Shown: positions 1 through 7,727 of the stretch, piece by piece
How the letters are laid out: every line of letters begins with the position of its first letter
Position numbering within the stretch: position 1 is the stretch's first letter
NCBI GenBank assembly: GCA_004366385.1
Contig: SIRU01000019.1
Location: forward strand, 1 to 64,000
DNA: 64,000 nt
Source: Actinomycetota bacterium
Lineage (GTDB): Bacteria; Actinomycetota; Thermoleophilia; Gaiellales; Gaiellaceae
Direction: 5' to 3'
Position numbers and translations under genes: made by a program
Notes under the pieces: generated by a model
The model's input: the letters and a program-made list of their open reading frames with translations, nothing else
Told to the model about the DNA's origin: nothing
Databases searched by the model: none

Positions 1-93
1 GCGGCCGGGCAGCCCCCATGCGGGGTCGACGTCGCCGATCCAGAGGCCGAGGGCGACGAGCCCGACGATCGCGACCGGGATGTAACGCGCCAT
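1..93 (-). CDS. Small membrane or exported protein, N-terminal part only
   Basis: Reading minus from an ATG at 93 gives MARYIPVAIVGLVALGLWIG followed by DVDPAWGLPGR, running off the window edge. The stretch from residue 5 to 20 is a hydrophobic N-terminal segment that could be a signal anchor. The gene diverges from the carboxylase at 127 with only 33 bases between starts, so both promoters must overlap or lie within the neighbouring genes. The rest of the protein is outside the window and its function cannot be judged. Confidence 0.5.
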   Translation of the reverse strand, partial: MARYIPVAIVGLVALGLWIGDVDPAWGLPGR

Positions 94-126
94 CGAGGAC
101 GACCCTAGCTCCTAGAGTTTGCGCTC

Positions 127-1752
127 GTGGCGATCGAGAAGCTCCTCGTGGCGAACCGCGGCGAGATCGCGCTTCGTGTCTTCCGCACGTGCCGCGAGCG
201 CGGGATCGGGACGGTGGCGGTCGTCGCCCCCGACGACGCGGGCTCGCTGCACGCGCGCTCGGCGGACGAGGTGGTGGAGATCGCGAGCTACCTCCACTCG
301 GAGGAGCACATCCGCGCGGCGGCGGCGGTGGGCGCGGACGCGATCCATCCCGGGTACGGGTTCCTTGCCGAGAACGCGGCGTTCGCGGCGGCGGTGGAGG
401 CGGCCGGGCTCACGTGGGTCGGGCCGCCGGCGGCGGCGCTGCGGGCGGGCGGCGACAAGCTCGAGGCGAAGCGGATCGCGCGCGAGGCCGGTGTCCCGAC
501 GCTGCCGGAGGGCTCGGCGGACGAGATCGGCTTCCCGCTCGTCGTCAAGGCGGCCGCGGGAGGCGGCGGGCGGGGGATGCGGGTCGTGCGGGCCCGCGAG
601 GATCTGGAGGACGCGCTCGCGGCGGCTGAGCGCGAGGCGGCAGGGGCGTTCGGCGACGGGACCGTCTACCTCGAGCGCTACCTGGAGCGCCCTCGGCACG
701 TGGAGGTGCAGCTGCTCGCGGACGCGCACGGGAACGTGGTCGCGCTCGGCGAGCGCGACTGCTCGGTGCAGCGGCGGCACCAGAAGGTGCTCGAGGAGGC
801 GCCGGCGCCGGGGCTGGCTCCGGGTGTGCAGGCGGCGCTGTGGGAGGCGGCCGTGGCGTTCGGGCGCGCCGTCGGGTACAGGAGCGCCGGGACGGTCGAG
901 TTCGTGCTCGAGGGCGACGCGTTCTTCTTCCTCGAGCTCAACGGCCGGATCCAGGTCGAACACCCGGTCACGGAGGCGGTCACGGGCCTCGACCTGGTCG
1001 CGGAGCAGCTGCGCGTGGCGGAGGGGGAAGCGCTTGTGGCTCTGAGCCACAAAGTGGACGGACACGCGATCGAGGCGCGGGTGTACGCCGAGGATCCGCA
1101 GACGTTCCTTCCGCAGACCGGAAGCCTCGAGCGGCTTCGGCTGCCCGCAGGGGCAGGTGCTCGCGTAGATGCGGGGGTCGAAGAGGGCGACGAGGTCGGG
1201 CTCGGCTACGACCCGATGATCGCGAAGGTCATCGCGCACGGTCGCTCGCGGGAGCACGCGCTCGAGCTCCTGGCCGCCGCGCTAGCCGAGACCGAGATCT
1301 CGGGCGTGGTGACGAACCTCCCCTTCCTGCGCTGGCTCGTCGGCCACCCGGTAGTGCGGGCGGGCGAGGCGACGACGGCGTTCCTCGTGGAGCATCCGCC
1401 GCTGTCGCCTCTCCCGCTCCGGCTCGCCGACGGGCCCTGGCGCCGTCCGTGGCGGTTGAACCTCCCGGCACCTGCTCCCGCGCCGCCGCCGGACGTCGAC
1501 GCCGAGGCCCGCGCGCACACAGCGACCCACGGCGGCAGCTCGACGGTGACCGCGCCGATGCCGGGGACGGTGCTGTCGGTGGCGGTCGAGCCGGGCGACG
1601 AGGTCGAGGCCCGCCGCGCGCTGGTCGTGCTCGAGGCGATGAAGATGGAGATCCCCGTGCACTCGCCGTTCGCGGGGACGGTGGCCGCGGTGCACGTCTC
1701 CGCAGGCGACCGCGTGGCCGGCGGCGCCCCGCTAGTCGAGCTCGAGAGCTGA
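127..1752 (+). CDS. Acetyl/propionyl-CoA carboxylase alpha subunit (biotin carboxylase + biotin carrier)
   Basis: A 541-residue protein starting at GTG. It should carboxylate its own biotin with ATP and bicarbonate and pass the carboxyl group to a separate carboxyltransferase subunit, giving malonyl-CoA or methylmalonyl-CoA. The N-terminus (KLLVANRGEIALRVFRT) and the ATP-grasp signature (RDCSVQRRHQKVLEE, then IQVEHPVTE near residue 275-285) define biotin carboxylase. A C-terminal biotinyl domain carries EAMKMEI with biotin Lys506. The protein is shorter than the usual 650 or more residues because the BT linker domain is missing or very reduced. ELNGRIQVEH has Gly where ELNTR or MNTR is usual. 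A palindrome is embedded in the coding region around residues 303-309. No carboxyltransferase gene is in the window. Confidence 0.93.
   Translation: MAIEKLLVANRGEIALRVFRTCRERGIGTVAVVAPDDAGSLHARSADEVVEIASYLHSEEHIRAAAAVGADAIHPGYGFLAENAAFAAAVEAAGLTWVGPPAAALRAGGDKLEAKRIAREAGVPTLPEGSADEIGFPLVVKAAAGGGGRGMRVVRAREDLEDALAAAEREAAGAFGDGTVYLERYLERPRHVEVQLLADAHGNVVALGERDCSVQRRHQKVLEEAPAPGLAPGVQAALWEAAVAFGRAVGYRSAGTVEFVLEGDAFFFLELNGRIQVEHPVTEAVTGLDLVAEQLRVAEGEALVALSHKVDGHAIEARVYAEDPQTFLPQTGSLERLRLPAGAGARVDAGVEEGDEVGLGYDPMIAKVIAHGRSREHALELLAAALAETEISGVVTNLPFLRWLVGHPVVRAGEATTAFLVEHPPLSPLPLRLADGPWRRPWRLNLPAPAPAPPPDVDAEARAHTATHGGSSTVTAPMPGTVLSVAVEPGDEVEARRALVVLEAMKMEIPVHSPFAGTVAAVHVSAGDRVAGGAPLVELES
1034..1052. 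repeat. Palindrome family C, copy 1 (inside carboxylase gene)
   Basis: TTGTGGCTCTGAGCCACAA has two perfect 9-base arms around one central base. An identical element apart from the central base occurs at 42198-42216. Here it lies within the biotin carboxylase coding region and is translated as VALSHK, at a point where homologues vary in length between the ATP-grasp and the GHAIEAR motif. Confidence 0.8.
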
Positions 1753-1766
1753 GCGCAAACATAAAA

Positions 1767-1785
1767 ACCGGTGTCAGACACCGGT
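1767..1785. repeat. Palindrome family A, copy 1
   Basis: ACCGGTGTCAGACACCGGT has 9-base arms around a central A. It is 15 bases past the carboxylase stop and is followed directly by CTTGTCAAG, a second small palindrome. Together with the copy at 1919 it bounds a roughly 130-base non-coding stretch between the convergent genes ending at 1752 and 1949, in which I see no gene. Confidence 0.85.
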
Positions 1786-1918
1786 CTTGTCAAGGGGCAG
1801 CTGTGCCAAGTCTGTGCCATTCGCTCCACAACCCCGTTCGCTCGAGATGCAGGCACTTCGGCGGCGCGACCAGTGCACGGACACGTCCGCCACGGACATG
1901 GTGTGCCACCCGCCGAGA

Positions 1919-1937
1919 ACCGGTGTCTGACACCGGT
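1919..1937. repeat. Palindrome family A, copy 2
   Basis: ACCGGTGTCTGACACCGGT is the reverse complement of copy 1, so the two copies face each other. The arms extend outward (GCCGAGAA on the left, TTCTCGGC on the right, with a small bulge), making a long hairpin. It ends 11 bases before the stop of the minus-strand gene at 1949, so it could end transcription in either direction. Confidence 0.85.
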
Positions 1938-1948
1938 GTTCTCGGCGA

Positions 1949-2530
1949 CTACGCGTCCGGCTCGGCGAGAGGCGGCTCGGGCGGCGGCTGCGACGCGGTC
2001 GCAACCCGGTACCGCCACCAAACGATCCCGCCCGCGAGCAGCGCGCCCACGATGCCCGTGAGCAGCGCCTGGTCGTCCCACTGCGGCTTTACCGTCATCA
2101 CGAACACGATCAGGAAGAGCAGGACGAGATCGAGCCTCGTCAGGAAGACCAGCCGGGCCATCCGCAGCGGGGCCTCCGGCGAGCCGGCGTCCATGAGCCC
2201 TCCGACCCGGCCGGACTCCGGGCCGAAGTAGAGCAGCCCCGCGAAGAACGTGACCGCGTAGAGGAGGAGCCCCATCACGATCCAGTCGTCGCCGAAGCGC
2301 CAGAAGCTCGACTCGACGACCAGGAGCACCCCGGTGAGGAACGCGAGCAGGGACGCCGGAACGAAGATGCGCGTCCCGATCCACTCGATGTCACGCCCGA
2401 GCGCGGCCATGCGCACGGGGTCGCGCGCGAGGGAGATGCGGTACGCGAAGAGCTGCAGCACGAGGTTGCCGCCCACCCAGATCACCGCCATGGCGACGTG
2501 GAGGAAGAGCAGGACCTGGTACCAGCTCAC
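1949..2530 (-). CDS. Integral membrane protein, DUF2269-like
   Basis: A 193-residue protein from a GTG at 2530 (VSWYQVLLFLHVAMAVIWVGG). The ORF track extends further upstream, but that part overlaps the preceding gene and looks like shadow. It has about four to five membrane helices. The FLHVAMAVIWVGG segment is typical of predicted integral membrane proteins of the DUF2269/CopD-like type. The C-terminus is a proline-rich cytoplasmic tail. It follows the holin-like gene by 11 bases and is probably co-transcribed with it. The function is unknown. Confidence 0.7.
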   Translation of the reverse strand: MSWYQVLLFLHVAMAVIWVGGNLVLQLFAYRISLARDPVRMAALGRDIEWIGTRIFVPASLLAFLTGVLLVVESSFWRFGDDWIVMGLLLYAVTFFAGLLYFGPESGRVGGLMDAGSPEAPLRMARLVFLTRLDLVLLFLIVFVMTVKPQWDDQALLTGIVGALLAGGIVWWRYRVATASQPPPEPPLAEPDA

Positions 2531-2541
2531 GGCGACGGAGG

Positions 2542-2904
2542 CTACTCGCCCGAGATCCTGCTCATCAGCGCGCCGACGACCACGTTCACGAGCCAGATCA
2601 CGATCGTCGCGCCCACGTACGTCCAGAATCCGTCGATCGAGAAGTCCGGCGCGATCCACTCCGCGAGTGCGAGCATGAGGACGTTGATCGCGAAGTACGC
2701 GAGCCCGAAGGTGAAGATGATGAGCGGCAGCGTCAGGATCGCCAGGATCGGCTTGATGATCAGGTTGCCGACCATGAGCACCGCAGCGCCGAGGAGCAGC
2801 GGCCCCCACTCGCGGATCGTGACGCTGTCGAACAGCCAGTCGACGACGATCAGCGCGAGGACGTTGATCCCGTAGACGACGGCGATGCGGACGAGCAAGG
2901 GCAC
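2542..2904 (-). CDS. Phage holin family 4 (PF04020-type) small membrane protein
   Basis: A 120-residue protein, nearly all hydrophobic, with four predicted membrane helices (for example VRIAVVYGINVLALIVVDWL, then WGPLLLGAAVLMVGNLIIKP). The GNLIIKPILAILTLPL segment is characteristic of the mycobacterial-type 4-TMS holin superfamily. Chromosomal members are common in actinobacteria and are not evidence of a prophage; no phage genes are nearby. It probably leads the two-gene operon with the DUF2269-like gene. The cellular role is unknown. Confidence 0.75.
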   Translation of the reverse strand: MPLLVRIAVVYGINVLALIVVDWLFDSVTIREWGPLLLGAAVLMVGNLIIKPILAILTLPLIIFTFGLAYFAINVLMLALAEWIAPDFSIDGFWTYVGATIVIWLVNVVVGALMSRISGE

Positions 2905-2941
2905 CGCTGCGAGCCTAACGGGGTATCGGCCTGGTTTCCAG

Positions 2942-3247
2942 CTAGAACAGCTTCTGGAGCTTCATCGCCGCGCCCATGTCGCCCTTGATCTTCAGCTTCC
3001 CGGTCATGTACGCGGTGGTCGCGTTCTGCTCGCCGGCGACGATCTTCTCGAACGTCTCCTCGCTCGAGGAGAACGTGCAGTCGGCGTCGCCCGCGCCCTC
3101 GCTGACGTCGATCTTCCCGTCGGCGATGGCGACCGTCCACGTGCCGGCGCCGTCGATGTCGAAGACGTAGGTGTTGCTCATCCCCTCGATCCGGTCGGCG
3201 CTCACGCGCTCCGGAAGGCCCTGGAAGAACTCCTGCACGCTGGACAT
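2942..3247 (-). CDS. SCP2 sterol-binding domain protein
   Basis: A 101-residue single-domain protein from the ATG at 3247 (MSSVQEFFQGLPERV). The YVFDIDGAGTWTVAIADGKI segment and the C-terminal GKLKIKGDMGAAMKLQKLF match the sterol carrier protein 2 fold, which binds lipids or acyl-CoA in a hydrophobic tunnel. The ORF track start at 3511 overlaps the divergent acyl-CoA dehydrogenase and is not credible. A GGGAG stretch lies upstream of the chosen ATG. Sitting head-to-head with an acyl-CoA dehydrogenase fits a role in acyl-chain handling, but this is inference. Confidence 0.85.
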   Translation of the reverse strand: MSSVQEFFQGLPERVSADRIEGMSNTYVFDIDGAGTWTVAIADGKIDVSEGAGDADCTFSSSEETFEKIVAGEQNATTAYMTGKLKIKGDMGAAMKLQKLF

Positions 3248-3314
3248 CGGCTCGACTCTCCCTCCTCGGTTGCGGACCGGCCGGAGCCTACCGCGCCGAT
3301 AGCATCCTCGCGGC

Positions 3315-4448
3315 GTGGACCTCGACCTCACCCCCGAGCAGGAGCTGATCCGCGACACCGTCCGCTCCTTCGCGCGCGAGAAGGTCGCACCGGTCGCGGC
3401 GGAGCTCGACCTCGAGTCGCGGTTCCCGTACGAGCTCGTCGAGGAGCTCGCCGGGCTCGGGCTCATGGGGCTCCCGATCCCGGAGGAGTACGGCGGCGCC
3501 GACGGCGACACCGTCTCCTACGCGATCGCGATCGAGGAACTGACGCGCGTGGACTCGTCGGTGGCGATCACGGTCGCCGCGCACACCTCGCTCGGGACGA
3601 TGCCGATCCTCCTCTACGGGACGGACGAGCAGAAGGAGCGCTGGCTGCCCGACCTCGCGTCCGGCCGGCGCCTCGCAGCGTTCGGGCTGACGGAGCCGGG
3701 CGCCGGCTCGGACGCCGGGAACACGCGCACGACCGCCGAGCTCCGCGACGGCGAGTGGGTGGTCAACGGCTCCAAGCTCTACATCACGAACGCGGGCACG
3801 GACATCACCTGGGGCGTCACGATCACGGCGCGCACGGGCGAGGACGAGATCTCGAACATCGTGGTCGAGAACGGGACGCCCGGGTACGCGATCTCGGCGC
3901 CGATGAAGAAGCTCGGCTGGCGCGCGTCGGACACGCGCGAGCTCTCGTTCGAGGACTGCAGCGTGCCGGAGGGGAACCTGCTCGGGCCGCGCGGCGAGGG
4001 CTTCCGCCAGTTCCTCGAGATCCTCGACGGCGGGCGCATCTCGGTGGCGGCGATGGGCGTCGGCCTCGCCCAAGGTGCCTACGACCTCGCGTACGCGTAC
4101 GCGCAGGAGCGCGAGCAGTTCGGGAAGCCGATCTCGAAGTTCCAGGCGGTGCAGTTCTCACTCGCGGACATGGCGACCGAGATCGAGGCCGGCCGCGCGC
4201 TCGTTCTCCGGGCCGCCTGGCTCAAGGATCAAGGCCGCGAGTTCGCGCGCGAGGCGGCGATGGCCAAGCTCTACACCGGCGAGCTCTCGGCACGGGTCGC
4301 GGGCGCGGCGCTCCAGATCCACGGCGGCTTCGGGTACATGGAGGAGGCTGCGATCTCGCGCCTCTACCGCGACCAGAAGATCCTCGAGATCGGGGAGGGC
4401 ACCAATGAGGTGCAGCGCATGGTCATCGCTCGCCATCTCGGTCTGTAG
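3315..4448 (+). CDS. Acyl-CoA dehydrogenase
   Basis: A 377-residue FAD enzyme with a GTG start (MDLDLTPEQELIRDTVRSFA) that oxidises acyl-CoA to trans-2-enoyl-CoA and passes electrons to ETF. The FAD/substrate signature FGLTEPGAGSDAGNTRT lies near residues 123-139. The C-terminal signature LEIGEGTNEVQR places the likely catalytic base at Glu361. Length is normal for the family. The ETF and ETF-QO genes at 50-53.6 kb are likely electron acceptors. Substrate chain length cannot be told from the sequence. Its last 44 bases overlap the next gene. Confidence 0.93.
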   Translation: MDLDLTPEQELIRDTVRSFAREKVAPVAAELDLESRFPYELVEELAGLGLMGLPIPEEYGGADGDTVSYAIAIEELTRVDSSVAITVAAHTSLGTMPILLYGTDEQKERWLPDLASGRRLAAFGLTEPGAGSDAGNTRTTAELRDGEWVVNGSKLYITNAGTDITWGVTITARTGEDEISNIVVENGTPGYAISAPMKKLGWRASDTRELSFEDCSVPEGNLLGPRGEGFRQFLEILDGGRISVAAMGVGLAQGAYDLAYAYAQEREQFGKPISKFQAVQFSLADMATEIEAGRALVLRAAWLKDQGREFAREAAMAKLYTGELSARVAGAALQIHGGFGYMEEAAISRLYRDQKILEIGEGTNEVQRMVIARHLGL

Positions 4449-4929
4449 CGCGCTCCTCCTCGCCGCGCCAGCGAACGCGCACGTCGACGCCAGTCCGACG
4501 TTCGTCGAGGCCGGGGGCAACGACGCGGTGTCGCTCGTCGGGCACAACGACCGCGAGCTCGCGATGGATCAGTTCGTGGTCGTCGTTCCTGACGGATTCG
4601 TGATCACGGACGCGATCGGCACGGACGGATGGGACGCGTCGTTCGACGAGCGCGTCGCGACGTGGACCGGCGGGGAGCTCCCACCTGACGCGGACGCGAC
4701 GTTCAGCCTCGACCTGGCCGGCCCCGACGAGCCAGGGCCGGCGATCCTCGAGATCGAGCAGCGCTACCCGGACGACGCCGTCGTCCGTTCGCAGGTCGCG
4801 CTGACGGTCCTCCCGGCGGACGACGAGGAGAAGCAGACGACCTTGGTCATCGCGCTCGTGGGCCTGCTCCTCGCCGGCACGGGCGCCGCCGTCGCCGTCC
4901 GGCGCCGGCGCGCGGCGTCACGCCGCTGA
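4405..4929 (+). CDS. YcnI-like (DUF1775) exported protein with C-terminal anchor
   Basis: A 174-residue protein from the ATG at 4405, preceded by a strong GGGGAGGG ribosome site. The start lies inside the acyl-CoA dehydrogenase gene, so the two overlap by 44 bases. A signal peptide ends at AAPANA, leaving mature protein starting HVDASPTFV. YcnI/DUF1775 proteins bind copper through an N-terminal histidine, and the position here fits. The C-terminus has a single helix (TTLVIALVGLLLAGTGAAVAV) and an arginine tail, as in cell-surface YcnI proteins. The domain is shorter than usual, and no copper transporter (YcnJ/CopCD) is adjacent, so the copper role is inferred. Confidence 0.7.
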   Translation: MRCSAWSSLAISVCSALLLAAPANAHVDASPTFVEAGGNDAVSLVGHNDRELAMDQFVVVVPDGFVITDAIGTDGWDASFDERVATWTGGELPPDADATFSLDLAGPDEPGPAILEIEQRYPDDAVVRSQVALTVLPADDEEKQTTLVIALVGLLLAGTGAAVAVRRRRAASRR

Positions 4930-4978
4930 CGCTCACTTCAAGTGCGATAGCGGAGGCGGGTGCTACGGTCGCGCCTCA

Positions 4979-6310
4979 GTGATCTTCACGCAGTTCGTCG
5001 ACGACGCGCTCGGGTGCGCGTCGTACCTCGTGGGGGACGAGGGATCGGGCGAGGCCGTCGTCGTCGATCCCGCGTTCGCGATCGAGCAGTACCTCGAGGA
5101 GGCCGAGCGACGCGGCGTGCGGCCCGTGCGGGTGATCGAGACGCACACGCACGCCGACCACGTGTCCGGGCACGGGCGGCTCGCGCTCGAGCACGGGCTC
5201 CCGGTCTCGATCCATCCTGCTGCGGAGGCGGCGTATCCGAACGACCCCATGGAGGACGGAGCCGAGATCGAGGTGGGCGCGGTGGCGCTCCGGTGCATCC
5301 ACACGCCCGGCCACCGACCGGAGCACTGCTGTCTCGCGGTGATCGACCGCTCGCGCGGCGACGAGCCGTGGCTCGTGCTCACGGGCGACTCGCTGTTCGT
5401 GGGCGACGCGGCGCGGCCGGACCTCGCGGTGGCGGCGCATGAGGGCGCCGAGGGGCTCTTCCACTCGCTGCAGCGGCTGGTCGAGCTCGGCGACGGCGTG
5501 GAGGTGTACCCCGGCCACGTCGCCGGGTCGCTGTGCGGGAAGGCGATGAGCTCGAAAGCGTCGACCACGATCGGGTTCGAGCGCCGCTTCAACCCAGCGC
5601 TGGCGTTCTCCGACGTGAACGAGTTCATCCTCGCGTCCGCCGGGATCTCGGCGCCGCGGCCGCCGAACATGGAGCGGATCGTCGAGCTGAACCGCGGGCC
5701 GTTCGTGGGCGCTCCGGCCGAGCCGCGAGAGCTGGAAGCGCTGCCCGAGGGCGCGCAGGTGCTCGACGTGCGCCCGGTCGGGCCGTTCGCGGAGGGCCAC
5801 CACGAGGGCGCAGTCAACGTGCCGTGGACGGGGACGCGCTTCTCGACGAAGGCCGCGTTCGTGCTCGACCCCGAGCGGCCGGTGGTGGTCGCCGCGACCG
5901 ACGAGGGCGAGGCTCGCGCCGCGATCGGCGGGCTGCGCTCGGTCGGCTACCTCGGCCTGGCCGGCTGGGTGCTGGGCGGCGGCGGGGAGACGCTCCCGCT
6001 CGTCGCGCTCGAGGAGCTCGACGCGCTGCTCGAGTCCGGCGCCGAGCTGATCGACGTCCGCGAGAAGGACGAGCGCGACGCGGGCTACATCCCCGGCAGC
6101 GCGAACGTGCCGTACCGGCTGCTCGGCGAGGCCGACCTTCCGAACGACCGCCCGCTCGTGACGATCTGCGAGACGGGTCCGCGGGCCGCGATCGCGGCGA
6201 GCATCCTCTCCGCCCGCGGTTACGACGCGCGCGCGGTGGCGAACGGCGGCATCGACGACTGGGCCGCCGCCGGGAAACCGACGGTCGAGTTCCGCCGCTG
6301 CGGCGCCTGA
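4979..6310 (+). CDS. MBL-fold persulfide dioxygenase-like protein with two rhodanese domains
   Basis: A 443-residue protein from a GTG at 4979. Residues 1-210 are an ETHE1-like metallo-beta-lactamase domain with ETHTHADHVSGH (His56, His58, Asp60, His61) and the HTPGHRPEHCCLAV and GDSLFVGDAARPDL motifs. It probably oxidises glutathione- or other low-molecular-weight persulfide using one Fe(II). Two rhodanese domains follow. The second has the active-site loop CETGPRA with Cys397; the first has Ala in place of Cys (VVVAATDEGEA) and is probably structural. This architecture is common in sulfide-detoxifying bacteria. Confidence 0.85.
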   Translation: MIFTQFVDDALGCASYLVGDEGSGEAVVVDPAFAIEQYLEEAERRGVRPVRVIETHTHADHVSGHGRLALEHGLPVSIHPAAEAAYPNDPMEDGAEIEVGAVALRCIHTPGHRPEHCCLAVIDRSRGDEPWLVLTGDSLFVGDAARPDLAVAAHEGAEGLFHSLQRLVELGDGVEVYPGHVAGSLCGKAMSSKASTTIGFERRFNPALAFSDVNEFILASAGISAPRPPNMERIVELNRGPFVGAPAEPRELEALPEGAQVLDVRPVGPFAEGHHEGAVNVPWTGTRFSTKAAFVLDPERPVVVAATDEGEARAAIGGLRSVGYLGLAGWVLGGGGETLPLVALEELDALLESGAELIDVREKDERDAGYIPGSANVPYRLLGEADLPNDRPLVTICETGPRAAIAASILSARGYDARAVANGGIDDWAAAGKPTVEFRRCGA

Positions 6311-6362
6311 CGCACCCTCCGCGACAACGCGGCAGCCGCACGAGGTGGTAGCTCGCCGAGAG

Positions 6363-6385
6363 ACGGTGTCAGACACCGTGTCTAG
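6363..6385. repeat. Palindrome family A, copy 3, in a 247-base gap
   Basis: ACGGTGTCAGACACCGT followed by GTCTAG, 53 bases after the ETHE1-like gene. Twenty-one bases (GGTGTCAGACACCGTGTCTAG) are identical to the copy at 47306-47326. The rest of the gap 6311-6557, between convergent genes, shows no gene; the sequence after the repeat (CTGGCATCTGC onward) has no evident coding signal. Confidence 0.85.
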
Positions 6386-6557
6386 CGGCTGGCATCTGCA
6401 AACGCGCCCGAGCAGGCTCTTCTCGGGTCCGGTAGACAGCCGACGTCGACTTTCGAGGCCTTCTCCGGGACACGTCTCCAACGGACGGGCCTGCCCGACC
6501 TTGTGCACGGCCCGAACCGCCGGTTGCTCCACGGCGGCCGTGTCCGAAGCGGTCGCG

Positions 6558-7727
6558 TCAGGCAGGCGGGCCGAGGCGCTCGACCGGGTAGCCGGCGGCG
6601 CGGATCGCGGCGACCAGCTCCTCGCAGTGCGCGGGATCGCGCGTCGCGATCACGAGCTCGACCTCGGTCTGGAGCGCGGTCGTCGTCGTCCCCTCGCGGT
6701 GGTGCTCCACCGAGACGAGGTTTCCGCGCTCCCGCGCCACGAGGTCGAGCAGATCCCGGAGCTGGCCCGGCGAGTCCGGGATGAGCGTACGGAGCGCGAG
6801 GTAGCGGCCGGCCCGCGTCAGCCCCAGCCGCATCACCGAGATGAGCGTCGTCGCGTCGATGTTCCCGCCCGAGAGGACGATCGCGACCGGATCCTCTCCC
6901 CCGGCCCGCCCCGCCAGCAGCGCCGCAATCCCGACCGCGCCTGCCCCCTCGAGCAGCAGCTTCTTCCGCTCGAGCGCGAGCACGAGCGCGTCCGAGATCT
7001 CCTCGTCCGAGACCTCGACGACGTCGTCGAGCGTCCGCTCGAGGATCGAGCCCGCCAGCTCGCCGCGCGACTTCACCGAGATCCCGTCCGCGATCGTCAG
7101 CCCCGGCTTGCAGACGACCCCGACGACCCGCTGCCCCGGAAGCCGCTCCCGCAGCGCGAGCGAGATCCCCGCCGCGAGCCCGCCGCCGCCGACCGGGATC
7201 AGCACCGTCCGCGCCTCGGCCGCCTGCTCGGCGAGCTCGAGCCCGATCGTCCCCTGGCCGGCGATCACCCGCTCGTCCTCGAAAGCGTGGACGAAAGTCG
7301 CGCCCGTCGCCTCGACGTGCTCCTGCGCGGCCGCGACCGCCCCCTCGAACCCCGCCCCCGCCAGCTCCACGACGCCTCCGTACGCGCGCGTCGCCTCCAC
7401 CTTCGCCATCGGCGCGTCCTCGGGCATGAAGACCGTGGCCGCGATCCCGGCCTCGCGCGCGGCCCACGCGACCGCCTGCCCGTGGTTCCCCGCGCTCGCG
7501 GCGACGACGCCCGCCGCCCGCTCGGGCTCGCCCAGCGTCGAGATGGTGTTGAACGCGCCGCGGATCTTGAACGAGCCTGTGCGCTGGAGGTTCTCCGCCT
7601 TCAGCAGCACCGTGCGCCCGGAGAGCCGGGAGAACGTCTCGGTCGAGTAGAGCGGCGTCTCCCGCGCGACACCCGCAAGGCGCGACCGCGCGGCCTCGAT
7701 GTCAGCGGGCGTCGGCGTCATCTGCAC
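6558..7727 (-). CDS. Threonine ammonia-lyase (threonine dehydratase) with ACT domain
   Basis: A 389-residue PLP enzyme that deaminates threonine to 2-oxobutanoate, the first step to isoleucine or a catabolic route to propionyl-CoA. The PLP lysine is Lys54 in GSFKIRGA, and the phosphate loop is VGGGGLAAG. The last 80 or so residues (LRTLIPDSPGQLRDLLDLV) form a single ACT regulatory domain, as in the shorter TdcB/IlvA type. The start overlaps the meaB stop by 26 bases; a second Met six bases in is an alternative. A second, shorter relative is at 45347. Confidence 0.92.
   Translation of the reverse strand: MQMTPTPADIEAARSRLAGVARETPLYSTETFSRLSGRTVLLKAENLQRTGSFKIRGAFNTISTLGEPERAAGVVAASAGNHGQAVAWAAREAGIAATVFMPEDAPMAKVEATRAYGGVVELAGAGFEGAVAAAQEHVEATGATFVHAFEDERVIAGQGTIGLELAEQAAEARTVLIPVGGGGLAAGISLALRERLPGQRVVGVVCKPGLTIADGISVKSRGELAGSILERTLDDVVEVSDEEISDALVLALERKKLLLEGAGAVGIAALLAGRAGGEDPVAIVLSGGNIDATTLISVMRLGLTRAGRYLALRTLIPDSPGQLRDLLDLVARERGNLVSVEHHREGTTTTALQTEVELVIATRDPAHCEELVAAIRAAGYPVERLGPPA

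Noticed and set aside
2542-2904. Holin-like gene as a sign of a prophage
   Set aside because: No lysin, capsid, terminase or integrase is nearby; chromosomal family 4 holin-like proteins are common in actinobacteria.
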